Below, piece by piece: positions 33,883 through 42,711 of a stretch of DNA of 64,000 nt. Made by a program: the position numbers and the translations under genes. The stretch is taken from positions 1 to 64,000 of the forward strand of contig CAZPBN010000015.1 of the NCBI GenBank assembly GCA_964584935.1, read 5' to 3'. The number at the start of each line of letters is the position of its first letter. Within the stretch, counting starts at the first letter, position 1. Source of the stretch: CAZPBN01 sp964584935. Its GTDB lineage: Bacteria > Acidobacteriota > Aminicenantia > Aminicenantales > Aminicenantaceae. The notes beneath the pieces were generated by a model. The model saw nothing but the letters and a program-made list of their open reading frames with translations, did not search any database and was not told where the DNA came from.

Positions 33883-35267
33883 ACAAAAAAGATTTGTATC
33901 AAGGTTATAAAGGAAAAAGTCTGAATTTATTAAAGAAATGTAAAGCTCGCGTCTGGGGAAAAGTAAAAGTGGATACCACAAGGGGAGTATTCGAAGGCAC
34001 CATTCTCCCGAGGGCTGAAAATGATGACGATAGGCATATTGTGCTTAAAATATCTACTGGATATAATATTGGCATCAACGTGCAAACAGTGAAAAAAATC
34101 GAAGAACTCGGCTATAAAAAAGCCATATATCAAATACCTGAAAAAGAATTTCCCTATTCCGATGAAAAACCAAATGTCAATCTGTTCGGAACAGGAGGAA
34201 CCATTGCCTCCAGACTTGATTACAGGACAGGAGCTGTTATTCCCGCTTTTTCTCCCGGAGAACTCTACGGCGCCGTACCTGAACTCGCAGACATCTGCAA
34301 TATAACCACACAAAAACTATTCGCGGTCTTTAGTGAAAATATGGGACCAAGGCAATATAAAATTCTAGCCAAAGCGATAGCCAAACAAATCGAAAAGGGA
34401 ACAGACGGAATAATCATAGGGCATGGAACCGATACACTTCATCATACAGCGTCTGCTCTGACCTTTATGATTCAGGATTTGCCCGTTCCTGTTGTCTTAG
34501 TCGGCTCTCAAAGGTCATCGGACAGGCCAAGCTCTGATGCAGCTTTAAATCTTATGCATGCTTCCTATACAGCGGGACACTCAGATATTGCAGAAGTCCT
34601 GGTGTGTATGTTTGGTCCCACTTCAGACGAATATGGATTCCTTCATAGAGGGTCCAGGGTCAGAAAGATGCATTCTTCTTATCGTTCCACTTTCCGGACA
34701 ATCGGAGATGTCCCTCTAGCAAAAGTCACCAAAAACAGTGTTGAGCTGATTAAGAAGGAATACAATCCAAGAAGAAAAGACAGAAAATGCAAACTATATC
34801 CTTATTTTGAAGAAAAAGTCACATTGATCTATTACTATCCAAACATGCAGCCTGACATCATAAATTCTCTGGTGGACAATGGATATAGAGGAATTGTGAT
34901 CGCTGGAACCGGTTTAGGCCATGTCAACAAGCCTGTTTATCCTGCGATAGAAAGAGCTGTCCAAAAGGGCGTCCACATTTATATGACTGTGCAAACCCTT
35001 TGGGGATACACTCATATGTATGTTTATGATACGGGTAGAGACCTCATGGCAAAGGGCATTATTCCAGCTATGAATATGCTTCCAGAAGTCGCCTATGTCA
35101 AGTTGGGTTGGGTATTAGGCCAGACAAATGACCCCGAACAAGTAAAGGAAATGATGTTAACTCCAGTGAATGATGAAATTACAGAAAGAGAGCCCTATAA
35201 CGGCTATCTTATTTATCAAGGGGGAGTTCCAGAAGTGGAAGAATTTATCAAAAAGTTTCACAAATAA
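33879..35267 (+). CDS. gatD: archaeal-type Glu-tRNA(Gln) amidotransferase subunit D
   Basis: 462 residues: an N-terminal about 90-residue SH3-like domain (ARVWGKVKVDTTRGVFEG) special to GatD, then an L-asparaginase-like domain with the two active-site threonine motifs (FGTGGTIASRLDYRTGAVIP and GHGTDTLHHTASAL) and the catalytic lysine region. It releases ammonia from glutamine or asparagine and channels it to GatE. An ordinary asparaginase would lack the N-terminal domain and the coupled gatE. Confidence 0.92.
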   Translation: MNKKDLYQGYKGKSLNLLKKCKARVWGKVKVDTTRGVFEGTILPRAENDDDRHIVLKISTGYNIGINVQTVKKIEELGYKKAIYQIPEKEFPYSDEKPNVNLFGTGGTIASRLDYRTGAVIPAFSPGELYGAVPELADICNITTQKLFAVFSENMGPRQYKILAKAIAKQIEKGTDGIIIGHGTDTLHHTASALTFMIQDLPVPVVLVGSQRSSDRPSSDAALNLMHASYTAGHSDIAEVLVCMFGPTSDEYGFLHRGSRVRKMHSSYRSTFRTIGDVPLAKVTKNSVELIKKEYNPRRKDRKCKLYPYFEEKVTLIYYYPNMQPDIINSLVDNGYRGIVIAGTGLGHVNKPVYPAIERAVQKGVHIYMTVQTLWGYTHMYVYDTGRDLMAKGIIPAMNMLPEVAYVKLGWVLGQTNDPEQVKEMMLTPVNDEITEREPYNGYLIYQGGVPEVEEFIKKFHK

Positions 35268-35328
35268 CACCCCTGAAACAAGAATCCATATCCTCTCCTC
35301 AAAAAACTAAGGAACTTTAATCATCCAT

Positions 35329-35357
35329 TTGACATTTTATTTCACTCTTATTATGAT
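35329..35357 (+). promoter_or_regulatory. strong promoter of glgA-trxA-trxB
   Basis: TTGACA (35329-35334), 17-bp spacer, TATGAT (35352-35357): five or six of six at both boxes. The predicted transcription start (about 35364) is only some seven bases before the glgA ATG, so the mRNA would be nearly leaderless. GGAACTT lies about 11 bp before the -35. Confidence 0.75.
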
Positions 35358-35370
35358 ATTTTCCCAGACA

Positions 35371-36843
35371 ATGAGTACAAATGTTGCCTTTATTTCAGCA
35401 GAAGTGTCTCCCTATGCCAAATCCGGAGAACTGGCTGATTTTGCAGGTTCTCTGCCAAAATATCTTTCCAATCTGGGATTAAAGGTTTCCATCTTTTTAC
35501 CCAAGTACAGAAGACCGGAAATCGATTCTCTTTCTATGACAAAAGTGGCATCGCAGCTTTACGTCCCTGTAGGGAAAAAATCAGCAAAAACCAATATTTA
35601 CAAGACAGATTCCGGAAAGTATGAAATATTCTTTATTGACAACCCCAAATATTTTTTGAGAGAAAACATCTATGGAACGGGTAAAGGCGAATATCTGGAT
35701 AATGATGAACGGTTCATTTATTTCAACCGCGCTACCCTCGAATTCATACACAAGAAAAAAATGCATTTTGACATCATACATTGCAACAACTGGCCCACAG
35801 CCCTTATCCCTGTTTTCTTAAAAACACATTACGCGAAAAAAAAACACTTAAACTCAGCAGCCTCCATTCTGACTCTTCATAATATTTCCTATCAGGGAGA
35901 ATTTCCTGCGGAAACACTAGCTTTGACCGGTTTGAATTGGGATTGTTTCATAAATGAAAAATCAGAGTTCAACGGAAAGGTCAATTTTCTTAAAGCAGGT
36001 ATTATGTTTTCTGATGTGGTCAACACAGTCAGTCATACTTATAAAAAAGAAATTCTCACCAAACAACGCGGATGTGGTTTGGCTAATATACTCAAGGAGA
36101 GAAAAAAAACATTTTTCAGCATCAGGAATGGAATTGATCATGATATATGGAATCCAGAAACAGATCCTTATATTGCCAAGAACTATTCCCGATCAGAAAT
36201 AGAGAAAAAAGAGGAAAACAAACTGGATTTACTTAAGGAATTTGGAGATTCTCTCTCACCCAAATCACCAGCAGTAGGGATTGCTTCTTTTCTGACTCCC
36301 TATAAAGGATTCGATATTTTATTTTCAATAATGGACAAACTGATGACTATGGATATGACCCTGCTGATTCTTGGAAAGGGGGATGAACAGTTAAAAAACA
36401 AAATATCTTCTTTTCAAAAAAAACATCCCAAAAAAATCGCTGCGAAATTCCAGATGAGTCCAAATCTTATACATAAAATCATTGCCGGATCAGATATCTT
36501 TCTTATTCCTTCATTGTATGAACCCTGTGGATTGCATCAATTGTATTGTTTCCGGTACGGAACAGTTCCGGTAGTGAGGGCAACCGGAGGTTTGAGAGAA
36601 ACCGTGAAACCGTTCAATAAAAAAGATAGAACAGGAAACGGATTCATTTTTGAAGAATATTCACCGGAGGCTCTATTAAACATATTAAAAGAGGTGTTCA
36701 ACTGTTACAAAAATCAGAATGAATGGAAACAAATCATGAAAGCCGGACTGAGGGAAAAATTTTCCCTGGAAAACTCCGCTAAAAAATACCTGAAGCTGTA
36801 CAAAAAAGCATTGAGTCTAAAAAAAGGAGGGAAGATTGAGTGA
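35371..36843 (+). CDS. glgA: glycogen/starch synthase (GT5)
   Basis: 490 residues from the ATG at 35371; a longer frame would begin inside the -35 box. The N-terminus NVAFISAEVSPYAKSGELAD is the GlgA start, with Glu replacing the second Gly of the usual KTGGL sugar-nucleotide loop. The C-terminal donor-site motif EPCGLHQLYCFRYGTVPVV is conserved. It extends alpha-1,4-glucan from ADP- or UDP-glucose. No branching enzyme or glgC is adjacent. It overlaps trxA. Confidence 0.87.
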   Translation: MSTNVAFISAEVSPYAKSGELADFAGSLPKYLSNLGLKVSIFLPKYRRPEIDSLSMTKVASQLYVPVGKKSAKTNIYKTDSGKYEIFFIDNPKYFLRENIYGTGKGEYLDNDERFIYFNRATLEFIHKKKMHFDIIHCNNWPTALIPVFLKTHYAKKKHLNSAASILTLHNISYQGEFPAETLALTGLNWDCFINEKSEFNGKVNFLKAGIMFSDVVNTVSHTYKKEILTKQRGCGLANILKERKKTFFSIRNGIDHDIWNPETDPYIAKNYSRSEIEKKEENKLDLLKEFGDSLSPKSPAVGIASFLTPYKGFDILFSIMDKLMTMDMTLLILGKGDEQLKNKISSFQKKHPKKIAAKFQMSPNLIHKIIAGSDIFLIPSLYEPCGLHQLYCFRYGTVPVVRATGGLRETVKPFNKKDRTGNGFIFEEYSPEALLNILKEVFNCYKNQNEWKQIMKAGLREKFSLENSAKKYLKLYKKALSLKKGGKIE

Positions 36844-37162
36844 AAACAAAATAAGTATAACTGATGACACGTTTGAACAGGAAGTCTTAGAAAGCGAACT
36901 TCCTGTTCTTATAGATTTTTGGGCTGAATGGTGTGCTCCCTGTAAAATGATAGATCCCATAGTCGAATCCCTGGCACAAAAATACAAGGGAAAACTAAAA
37001 GTATGCAGTATGGATGTCGATGAAAATATGATTACCCCTAGCAAGTTCAGCATCAGAAGCATCCCCTGCCTTCTATTATTTAAAGACGGCGAATTAAAAG
37101 ACACCATTATTGGCGCAGTCCCAAGAGAAAAAATCGAAGAAATTATTTCCAAGCATATATGA
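36836..37162 (+). CDS. trxA: thioredoxin
   Basis: 108 residues, WAEWCAPCKMIDP active site, cis-proline at SIPCLLLF. The start is a TTG inside the glgA end with AAGGAGG six bases ahead. The next gene is thioredoxin reductase, overlapping by four bases, so this is a complete thioredoxin system. Confidence 0.93.
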   Translation: MSENKISITDDTFEQEVLESELPVLIDFWAEWCAPCKMIDPIVESLAQKYKGKLKVCSMDVDENMITPSKFSIRSIPCLLLFKDGELKDTIIGAVPREKIEEIISKHI

Positions 37163-38076
37163 AAAATATATACGACGTCATAATTATCGGAGCGGGCCCC
37201 GCCGGCCTTTCTTCGGCAATATACACGGGAAGATCTCGATTAAATACTTTAATTATTGAAAAGGGAGCCCCTGGAGGACAAATTCTTCTTGCTGACTTTG
37301 TGGAGAACTATCCTGGTTTTCCAAAAGGAGTAACCCCTTTTCAATTAATGGATGGATTTAAAAATCATGCGGAAAAGTTTGGGGCAAAAATAGAAATCAG
37401 TGAAGCAAAAAAAGTTCAAAAAGAAAATAAAAAATGGAAAGTCATTACTGAAAAAGCAGAATACACCACAAGAGCTCTAATCATATCGACAGGCTCTTCG
37501 TACCGCAAACTGAATGTTCCCGGAGAACTGAGACTGACCGGAAAAGGAGTTTCTTACTGTGCAGTCTGTGATGCCGCTTTCTTCAGGGATAAAGAAGTGG
37601 CTGTGATTGGCGGAGGAAACCATGCCCTTATAGAAGCCCTTTTTCTGACTAAATTCTGCAAGAACGTCAGGATCATTCACAGGAGCAAACAATTCAGAGG
37701 AGAAAAAATAAATCAAGAAAGAGTTTTTTCCAACGATCAAATCAATATCATCTGGAATTCCGTTGTGGTTGAAATTTCAGGAAAAGATAAACTGGAATCC
37801 ATAACAATAAAAAATACGAAAACCGACGAAGTTTCAAACATAAAGGTTGATGGGTGTTTTGTTGCCATTGGTATGAATCCGAATTCAAGCTTTATAAATG
37901 GTCTTGTAGAGACAGATAAAACGGGACAGATCAAAGTCAATCATGATATGGCGACATCCCAACCAGGTATTTTTGCAGCAGGAGATATCACCAACAACTG
38001 CCCCAAACAAATAGCAATAGCTGTGGGCTCAGGGGTGACTGCCGCTCTTTCTATTGATAAATATTTAGAGAAATAA
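37159..38076 (+). CDS. trxB: thioredoxin reductase
   Basis: 305 residues. FAD motif IIGAGPAGLSSAIYTGRS, redox pair CAVCDAAFF, NAD(P)H motif VIGGGNHALIEALFL (the alanine-type GGGNHA is a slight departure from GGGDSA), and GIFAAGDITN near the end. It reduces the adjacent TrxA. It ends facing the minus-strand Hdr cluster. Confidence 0.92.
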   Translation: MKNIYDVIIIGAGPAGLSSAIYTGRSRLNTLIIEKGAPGGQILLADFVENYPGFPKGVTPFQLMDGFKNHAEKFGAKIEISEAKKVQKENKKWKVITEKAEYTTRALIISTGSSYRKLNVPGELRLTGKGVSYCAVCDAAFFRDKEVAVIGGGNHALIEALFLTKFCKNVRIIHRSKQFRGEKINQERVFSNDQINIIWNSVVVEISGKDKLESITIKNTKTDEVSNIKVDGCFVAIGMNPNSSFINGLVETDKTGQIKVNHDMATSQPGIFAAGDITNNCPKQIAIAVGSGVTAALSIDKYLEK

Positions 38077-38136
38077 GGGGAGAGCGATCTATTATTTCCA
38101 GTAAGCCAAAAAAAACAATCCTTATTTCCCTATATG

Positions 38137-39033
38137 CTAAGATAAAGATTTTCCATTTTTTTCTAATCTGCTCTGGATATGATCCAGGGAAATTCCGTTT
38201 AAATGGATACCCAGGTCACTGGAAAAATATCCTCCCATTGCCAGGCCAAGAAGTTGGGGGTACAAAAGAACAGGAATATGATAGTTTTCATTGAACTTTC
38301 GATTCAGCACATTTTGCTGCTCGCTGTACATAAGATAACATGTCTGGCATTGAACAACTAAAAAATCTATATTCTTTGAAATCAAATTATCAATTTTTTT
38401 TCTCACCAAAGACAGGGCTACGTCACTAGAAACAGGATAGCTTTTTCCCCCACAGCATAAAGTAAGCGTTTCGTATTCAACAGGAAAGGCTCCTGTGGCA
38501 GAAATCAGCTTGTGGAGAGTCTCAGGATTATCCGGTTTGTCAAATCCGTTAAACACGGATTCCGGCTTGAGATAATGGCATCCATAATGAGGGGCTATCC
38601 TGAGATTTGATAAATCGATTTTTATTTTTTCGTTTAATCGGTCAATACCCACATCCTCATATAAAACTCTAGAAATGTGTTTGACTTTGGTTTTCCCTTC
38701 ATACTTTAAATCCACTGTCTCTAATTGATTGTTTATTCGATCCCTTGTGTTTTGATCCTTCAATCTTTCTATTGACTCTGCCAAATGCCCGGCACAGGCA
38801 GCACAAAGTGTCATAATATCCAGCCCTTTTTTCTCCGCAAGCGCTAAATTCATTGCTGCCAACAATAATCCTGCCTCTGCATTCAAATGAGTCTGATTGA
38901 ATCCGCAGCAGACAAAATCATCGACATTCACCAGCTCAATGCCCAGCTGTTTGCAAATCCATCGAGAAGAAAGCTCGTACTGCACCACCTGGGTGGGTGT
39001 CGTGCAACCTAAAAACAAGGCATATCGGATCAT
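38137..39033 (-). CDS. hdrB: heterodisulfide reductase subunit B-like (HdrB)
   Basis: 298 residues with two cysteine-rich CCG domains (VCCGFNQTHLNAEAG, then HYGCHYLKP and LTLCCGGKSYP, QCQTCYLMY). In methanogens these bind the non-cubane iron-sulfur clusters that cleave the heterodisulfide. Bacterial HdrABC sets act on unknown disulfides. It is the last gene of the cluster and starts one base after hdrC stops. Confidence 0.87.
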   Translation of the reverse strand: MIRYALFLGCTTPTQVVQYELSSRWICKQLGIELVNVDDFVCCGFNQTHLNAEAGLLLAAMNLALAEKKGLDIMTLCAACAGHLAESIERLKDQNTRDRINNQLETVDLKYEGKTKVKHISRVLYEDVGIDRLNEKIKIDLSNLRIAPHYGCHYLKPESVFNGFDKPDNPETLHKLISATGAFPVEYETLTLCCGGKSYPVSSDVALSLVRKKIDNLISKNIDFLVVQCQTCYLMYSEQQNVLNRKFNENYHIPVLLYPQLLGLAMGGYFSSDLGIHLNGISLDHIQSRLEKNGKSLS

Positions 39034-39034
39034 T

Positions 39035-39568
39035 CTACTTTTTCTTTCGGGCTTTAATTTTATCTATTCCTGTTGATTCAATGACCTTTTTGGCTTTTGT
39101 CCCATCCTGTTTTAAATCGGGCAGAGAAAGAGCCCTTCTTTTTTGAGCCAATGAATCCTCTATAGAAAACACCAATCCAGTTTTCACAACCTGATGCGTT
39201 TGTTCAATCCAGGAAGAAGAAGCATATCCTTTTTTTGCTGCCATATTTTTTAAGACATTCAATATATTATAAAATTTGACATTCTGGGGACAACGCTGCT
39301 CACAATTACGGCAGGTTGTGCAATACCAGATGTATGGACTGGACAACACTTCTTCTTTCATCCCCAGTTTGATCATTTTAGCCAGTTTTCGTGGATCGTA
39401 TTCGGGAAATAATTCATGAATGGGGCATCCGGCTGTGCATGTTCCGCAGGCAAAACAGTCATTCAATCCTTCTGTACCTCCCTGTTTTATAACCTCGGAT
39501 TTAAAATCCGGATCAAAATTGCTCGATTCAATATAGTCTTCTCCGGTTTCTTTTTTGATCACTGTCAA
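39035..39568 (-). CDS. hdrC: heterodisulfide reductase subunit C-like (HdrC)
   Basis: 177 residues with two 4Fe-4S sites (CFACGTCTAGCP and CTTCRNCEQRCP). It carries electrons between HdrA and HdrB. The start is TTG, overlapping the stop of the thioredoxin-fold gene upstream. Confidence 0.87.
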   Translation of the reverse strand: MTVIKKETGEDYIESSNFDPDFKSEVIKQGGTEGLNDCFACGTCTAGCPIHELFPEYDPRKLAKMIKLGMKEEVLSSPYIWYCTTCRNCEQRCPQNVKFYNILNVLKNMAAKKGYASSSWIEQTHQVVKTGLVFSIEDSLAQKRRALSLPDLKQDGTKAKKVIESTGIDKIKARKKK

Positions 39569-39834
39569 TCCTCACTCTCCAGTTCCTCTAAAATGGCATT
39601 TCTCAGCTCCTCTTTTTTGGGAACATCGATAAACTTAAGGACTCCGTTGATGGCAATAGCTGGCACGGACATAATCCCATACTGGCTGGCTCTGGCTGTA
39701 TCCACCGTGATATCGACCTCTTCGATGGTTAGCTTATCTCCCAATTCCTCATATATTTCTTTTAGCATCTCCTTGACTGCAGGACATCCCACGCATCCTG
39801 GAGACATAAATTCTTCAACATAAACTTCGCCCAT
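39565..39834 (-). CDS. small thioredoxin-fold protein within the Hdr operon
   Basis: 89 residues: YVEEFMSPGCVGCPAVKEML gives an N-terminal CVGC redox pair, and SVPAIAING the cis-proline loop. It is shorter than thioredoxin and similar to glutaredoxin-like and archaeal Trx proteins. It lies between hdrA and hdrC with overlaps or 4-base gaps on each side, so it is made with the complex and may be its electron donor or acceptor. Confidence 0.82.
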   Translation of the reverse strand: MGEVYVEEFMSPGCVGCPAVKEMLKEIYEELGDKLTIEEVDITVDTARASQYGIMSVPAIAINGVLKFIDVPKKEELRNAILEELESED

Positions 39835-39837
39835 GAC

Positions 39838-41631
39838 TTATTTTCCTCCTTTCTTTAATTGACTGGCATTCACTATAAATTGAGGAAGCTTTATTTTCTC
39901 CTTCCTTAATTCACTATCAGCACAAGAAGCGGCTGCTTTTGCCTGGACAATGGAATCAGGAATATCTTTGGGGCCCTGGGCGGAACCACATATATAGATT
40001 CCCCGGACATTTGTTTCAACAGGACGAAGTTTAGGATGGACTTCCTTAAAAAAGCCATGTTCATCCAGCTTGATTCCTAAACTCTTAGAAAGCTTCTCGG
40101 TGCCTGATGAAGGAATTGTGGCACAGGACAAAACAACTAAATCGGCTTCTAATCTCAAAAGTCTCCCGATTTCAGGATCCTCTACTTTTAAATAAAGATT
40201 TTTTGTTTCTGTGTCCTGGACAATCTCACTGGGTCTAGCCCGGATAAAATGAATCCCAACTTCTCTTGTCCTCCGGTAATAGTCTTCAAAACCTTTACCG
40301 ACAGTTCTCATATCTATATAACAAATATAAATTTCTGTATCCGGTGAGACCATTTCTTTGATTATCTTTGCGTGCTTTAAGGCGTACATGCAGCAAATAT
40401 TGGAACAATAAGAATTGGTTTTCACATCCCGTGATCCAACACATTGAACCATCACAATTCTTTTGGGTTCTCTTCCATCACTCGGCCTTATCAGTTTCCC
40501 TTTCGTAGGACCATCGATGTCCAATATTCTTGCTAATTGAAATTGAGTGATCACGTTTTCATAGCGTCCGTATCCGTATTCACTTTTATCCGTTGGATCA
40601 TATTCATCAAATCCTGTCGCCACAATGATAGCGCCCACTTCAATTTCCAATGTTTCTGCTTCCTGGTCAAAATGGATCGCATTTGTAGGACATTCCTTCT
40701 CACACAACCTGCATGCGCCTTTCCTAAAATACAGACAGTTTTGGGAATCAATAACTGCTTTTTTAGGAATGGCCTGATCATAAGGAATATAGATGGCTTT
40801 CCTTTTCCCCATTCCTGCTGAGAAGACATCATCCTTAACCTCGACCGGACATTTTTCCACACAATCTCCGCAGCCAGTGCATTTCTCGGCATCAATGTAC
40901 CGGGGATTCTGAATCAACCGGACATTGAAATTTCCTATATATCCATCGATATTCTGCACCTCTGAATTAGTGAACAGAGTGATATTTGGATGGATGTTGG
41001 CATAGGCTGTTTTAGGAGCTAATATACAGGGAGCACAATCATCTGTAGGGAAAACCTTATAAAGCAACGCCATCTTCCCTCCAATGGTGGGAAGTCTTTC
41101 TACAATATACACTTTATATCCTTTGTCCGCACAATCCAATCCTGCTTCCAAACCAGCAATCCCTCCTCCGATGACTAAAATGGAGGATTCTGTTTTTACT
41201 TCAGTCATAGGGGTCAATCGCTTCAGCCTCATTCTTTTTACCGCAAGTTCAATAAGACTCTTTGATTTTTTGAATGCTTCTTCAGGATTGGCCTTTTGGG
41301 GACTGCCGTGCATGGTCGATTTTCTTATATCGATCAAATCCACAAACTGCGGCTCAATCCCTGCCTTTTCCGCACATCGTTGGAACGTCATAAGATGAAG
41401 AGATGGAGAACACGCAGCGATAATGACTCTATTTAATTTTTGTTCTTGAATAGCTTTTTGGATATCATCTTGTCCATCTTCAGAGCAAGAAAACTTATTA
41501 TCAATAACAAATGAAACACCTTCTATTTGCTTTATGCTTTCCACCAAAACATTGATATTCAATCCCCCCGCAATGTTTTTTCCACAGTGGCAGATAAAAA
41601 CTCCGATTCGTTTTTCGTTCCCAGAAGACAT
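39838..41631 (-). CDS. hdrA: heterodisulfide reductase subunit A-like (HdrA)
   Basis: 597 residues. The N-terminal HCGKNIAGGLN block, a FAD motif (ILVIGGGIAGLEAGLDCADKG, about 151-171), PTDDCAPCILAPK, and two ferredoxin motifs (CTGCGDCVEKCP, and CLYFRKGACRLCEKECP) are the HdrA layout. It is the flavin subunit where electrons enter or bifurcate. No selenocysteine or MvhD fusion is seen, and no hydrogenase or FlxABCD genes are adjacent. Confidence 0.9.
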   Translation of the reverse strand: MSSGNEKRIGVFICHCGKNIAGGLNINVLVESIKQIEGVSFVIDNKFSCSEDGQDDIQKAIQEQKLNRVIIAACSPSLHLMTFQRCAEKAGIEPQFVDLIDIRKSTMHGSPQKANPEEAFKKSKSLIELAVKRMRLKRLTPMTEVKTESSILVIGGGIAGLEAGLDCADKGYKVYIVERLPTIGGKMALLYKVFPTDDCAPCILAPKTAYANIHPNITLFTNSEVQNIDGYIGNFNVRLIQNPRYIDAEKCTGCGDCVEKCPVEVKDDVFSAGMGKRKAIYIPYDQAIPKKAVIDSQNCLYFRKGACRLCEKECPTNAIHFDQEAETLEIEVGAIIVATGFDEYDPTDKSEYGYGRYENVITQFQLARILDIDGPTKGKLIRPSDGREPKRIVMVQCVGSRDVKTNSYCSNICCMYALKHAKIIKEMVSPDTEIYICYIDMRTVGKGFEDYYRRTREVGIHFIRARPSEIVQDTETKNLYLKVEDPEIGRLLRLEADLVVLSCATIPSSGTEKLSKSLGIKLDEHGFFKEVHPKLRPVETNVRGIYICGSAQGPKDIPDSIVQAKAAASCADSELRKEKIKLPQFIVNASQLKKGGK

Positions 41632-41632
41632 T

Positions 41633-42556
41633 TTATAGAGTTCTGTTGTTCCGCTCTAATATATCCAACACTGCAACAGCAGCTTGGGACACAGCCGTCG
41701 ACACAAGTTTCACCGGACAATCCGTCACATCTCCAACAGCATACACGTTATCAACATTGGTCCTCTGCTTTTCATCCACCAGTATATACCCCTTCTCATT
41801 GACTTCCACTCCTAAATCTTTGGCTATCTGACTGTTGGGAATGCCTTCCAGTTGAAAAAAGACCCCATCGGTTTCTATCTCCTCAGTATTTTCTGTCTGT
41901 TTATCGTACAACACGACACTCTTAACAAGGAGCTCCCCTTTAATTTCTTTTAGCTCTTTGCCTTCAAGAATTTCCACATGATGCTTTTCAAGGCTATCTA
42001 TTAGAATGCTTTCTGAACACAATTTATCTTCTTGACAAATGAGTTTTATATGAGAGGCTATATCAGATAGATAGATAGCCACTTCCGCAGCCCGGCTATT
42101 TCCTCCGATGACAACCACTTTCTTATTTTTGAAAAAAGTCCCATCACACACAGCACAATAACTCACCCCTCTTCCCTTGAATTGACTTCCCCCCGGCACA
42201 TCCAGGATGCGGGGATGAGTTCCGGAAGCAATAATCAAATGATCAGCCGGATATACAAGCTTTTCTGTCTTTACAATTTTTTGTTTTTCTTTAAGATTGA
42301 TACCAATTATTTTTTCAAATTGATGGATGTCACCCCCATTTTCTTTACACTGCTGAATTATTTTATCGGTGAGTTCTTTTCCTGTCATTCTTTGATCACA
42401 ACCCGGGTAATTATCGACAAAAGGAATTTCAGCTGCCTCGCCTCCTAAGGTTTTTTCTTCGAATATCTTTGTTTTCAATCCGTAGTAACCGGAATGAAAA
42501 CATGCCGTTAAGCCTGCGGGTCCTGCGCCCATTATAATCACATCACCGTGTTTCAT
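41633..42556 (-). CDS. thioredoxin-reductase-like flavoprotein in the Hdr operon
   Basis: 307 residues: IMGAGPAGLTACFHSGYYG FAD site, CAVCDGTFF redox pair, VVIGGNSRAAEVAIYLS nucleotide site (GGNSRA in place of GGGDSA), and VYAVGDVTDCP. It resembles TrxB but diverges from the copy at 37 kb in the nucleotide loop, so its electron donor may differ from NADPH. It is directly before hdrA. Confidence 0.88.
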   Translation of the reverse strand: MKHGDVIIMGAGPAGLTACFHSGYYGLKTKIFEEKTLGGEAAEIPFVDNYPGCDQRMTGKELTDKIIQQCKENGGDIHQFEKIIGINLKEKQKIVKTEKLVYPADHLIIASGTHPRILDVPGGSQFKGRGVSYCAVCDGTFFKNKKVVVIGGNSRAAEVAIYLSDIASHIKLICQEDKLCSESILIDSLEKHHVEILEGKELKEIKGELLVKSVVLYDKQTENTEEIETDGVFFQLEGIPNSQIAKDLGVEVNEKGYILVDEKQRTNVDNVYAVGDVTDCPVKLVSTAVSQAAVAVLDILERNNRTL

Positions 42557-42711
42557 TGTTATCTCCTTTCTGATTACCCGGTAAATCTATTTATTTCAAA
42601 TCAACCCACGGTATTGATAGACTTAAAAATTATAAATTCAAATTATAAAAACACACGGCAACCACTGAAATAAATTTCCTGGTGTAAATAAAAACTTCAA
42701 AAGATTCTTCT

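Noticed and set aside
35329..35370. TTG at 35329 as glgA start
   Set aside because: It is the first three bases of a consensus -35 box; the family N-terminus begins at the ATG at 35371.
38068..38125. GAAATAAGG/CCTTATTTC pair between trxB and hdrB as a bidirectional terminator
   Set aside because: Loop of about 40 bases and no T-run; too weak.
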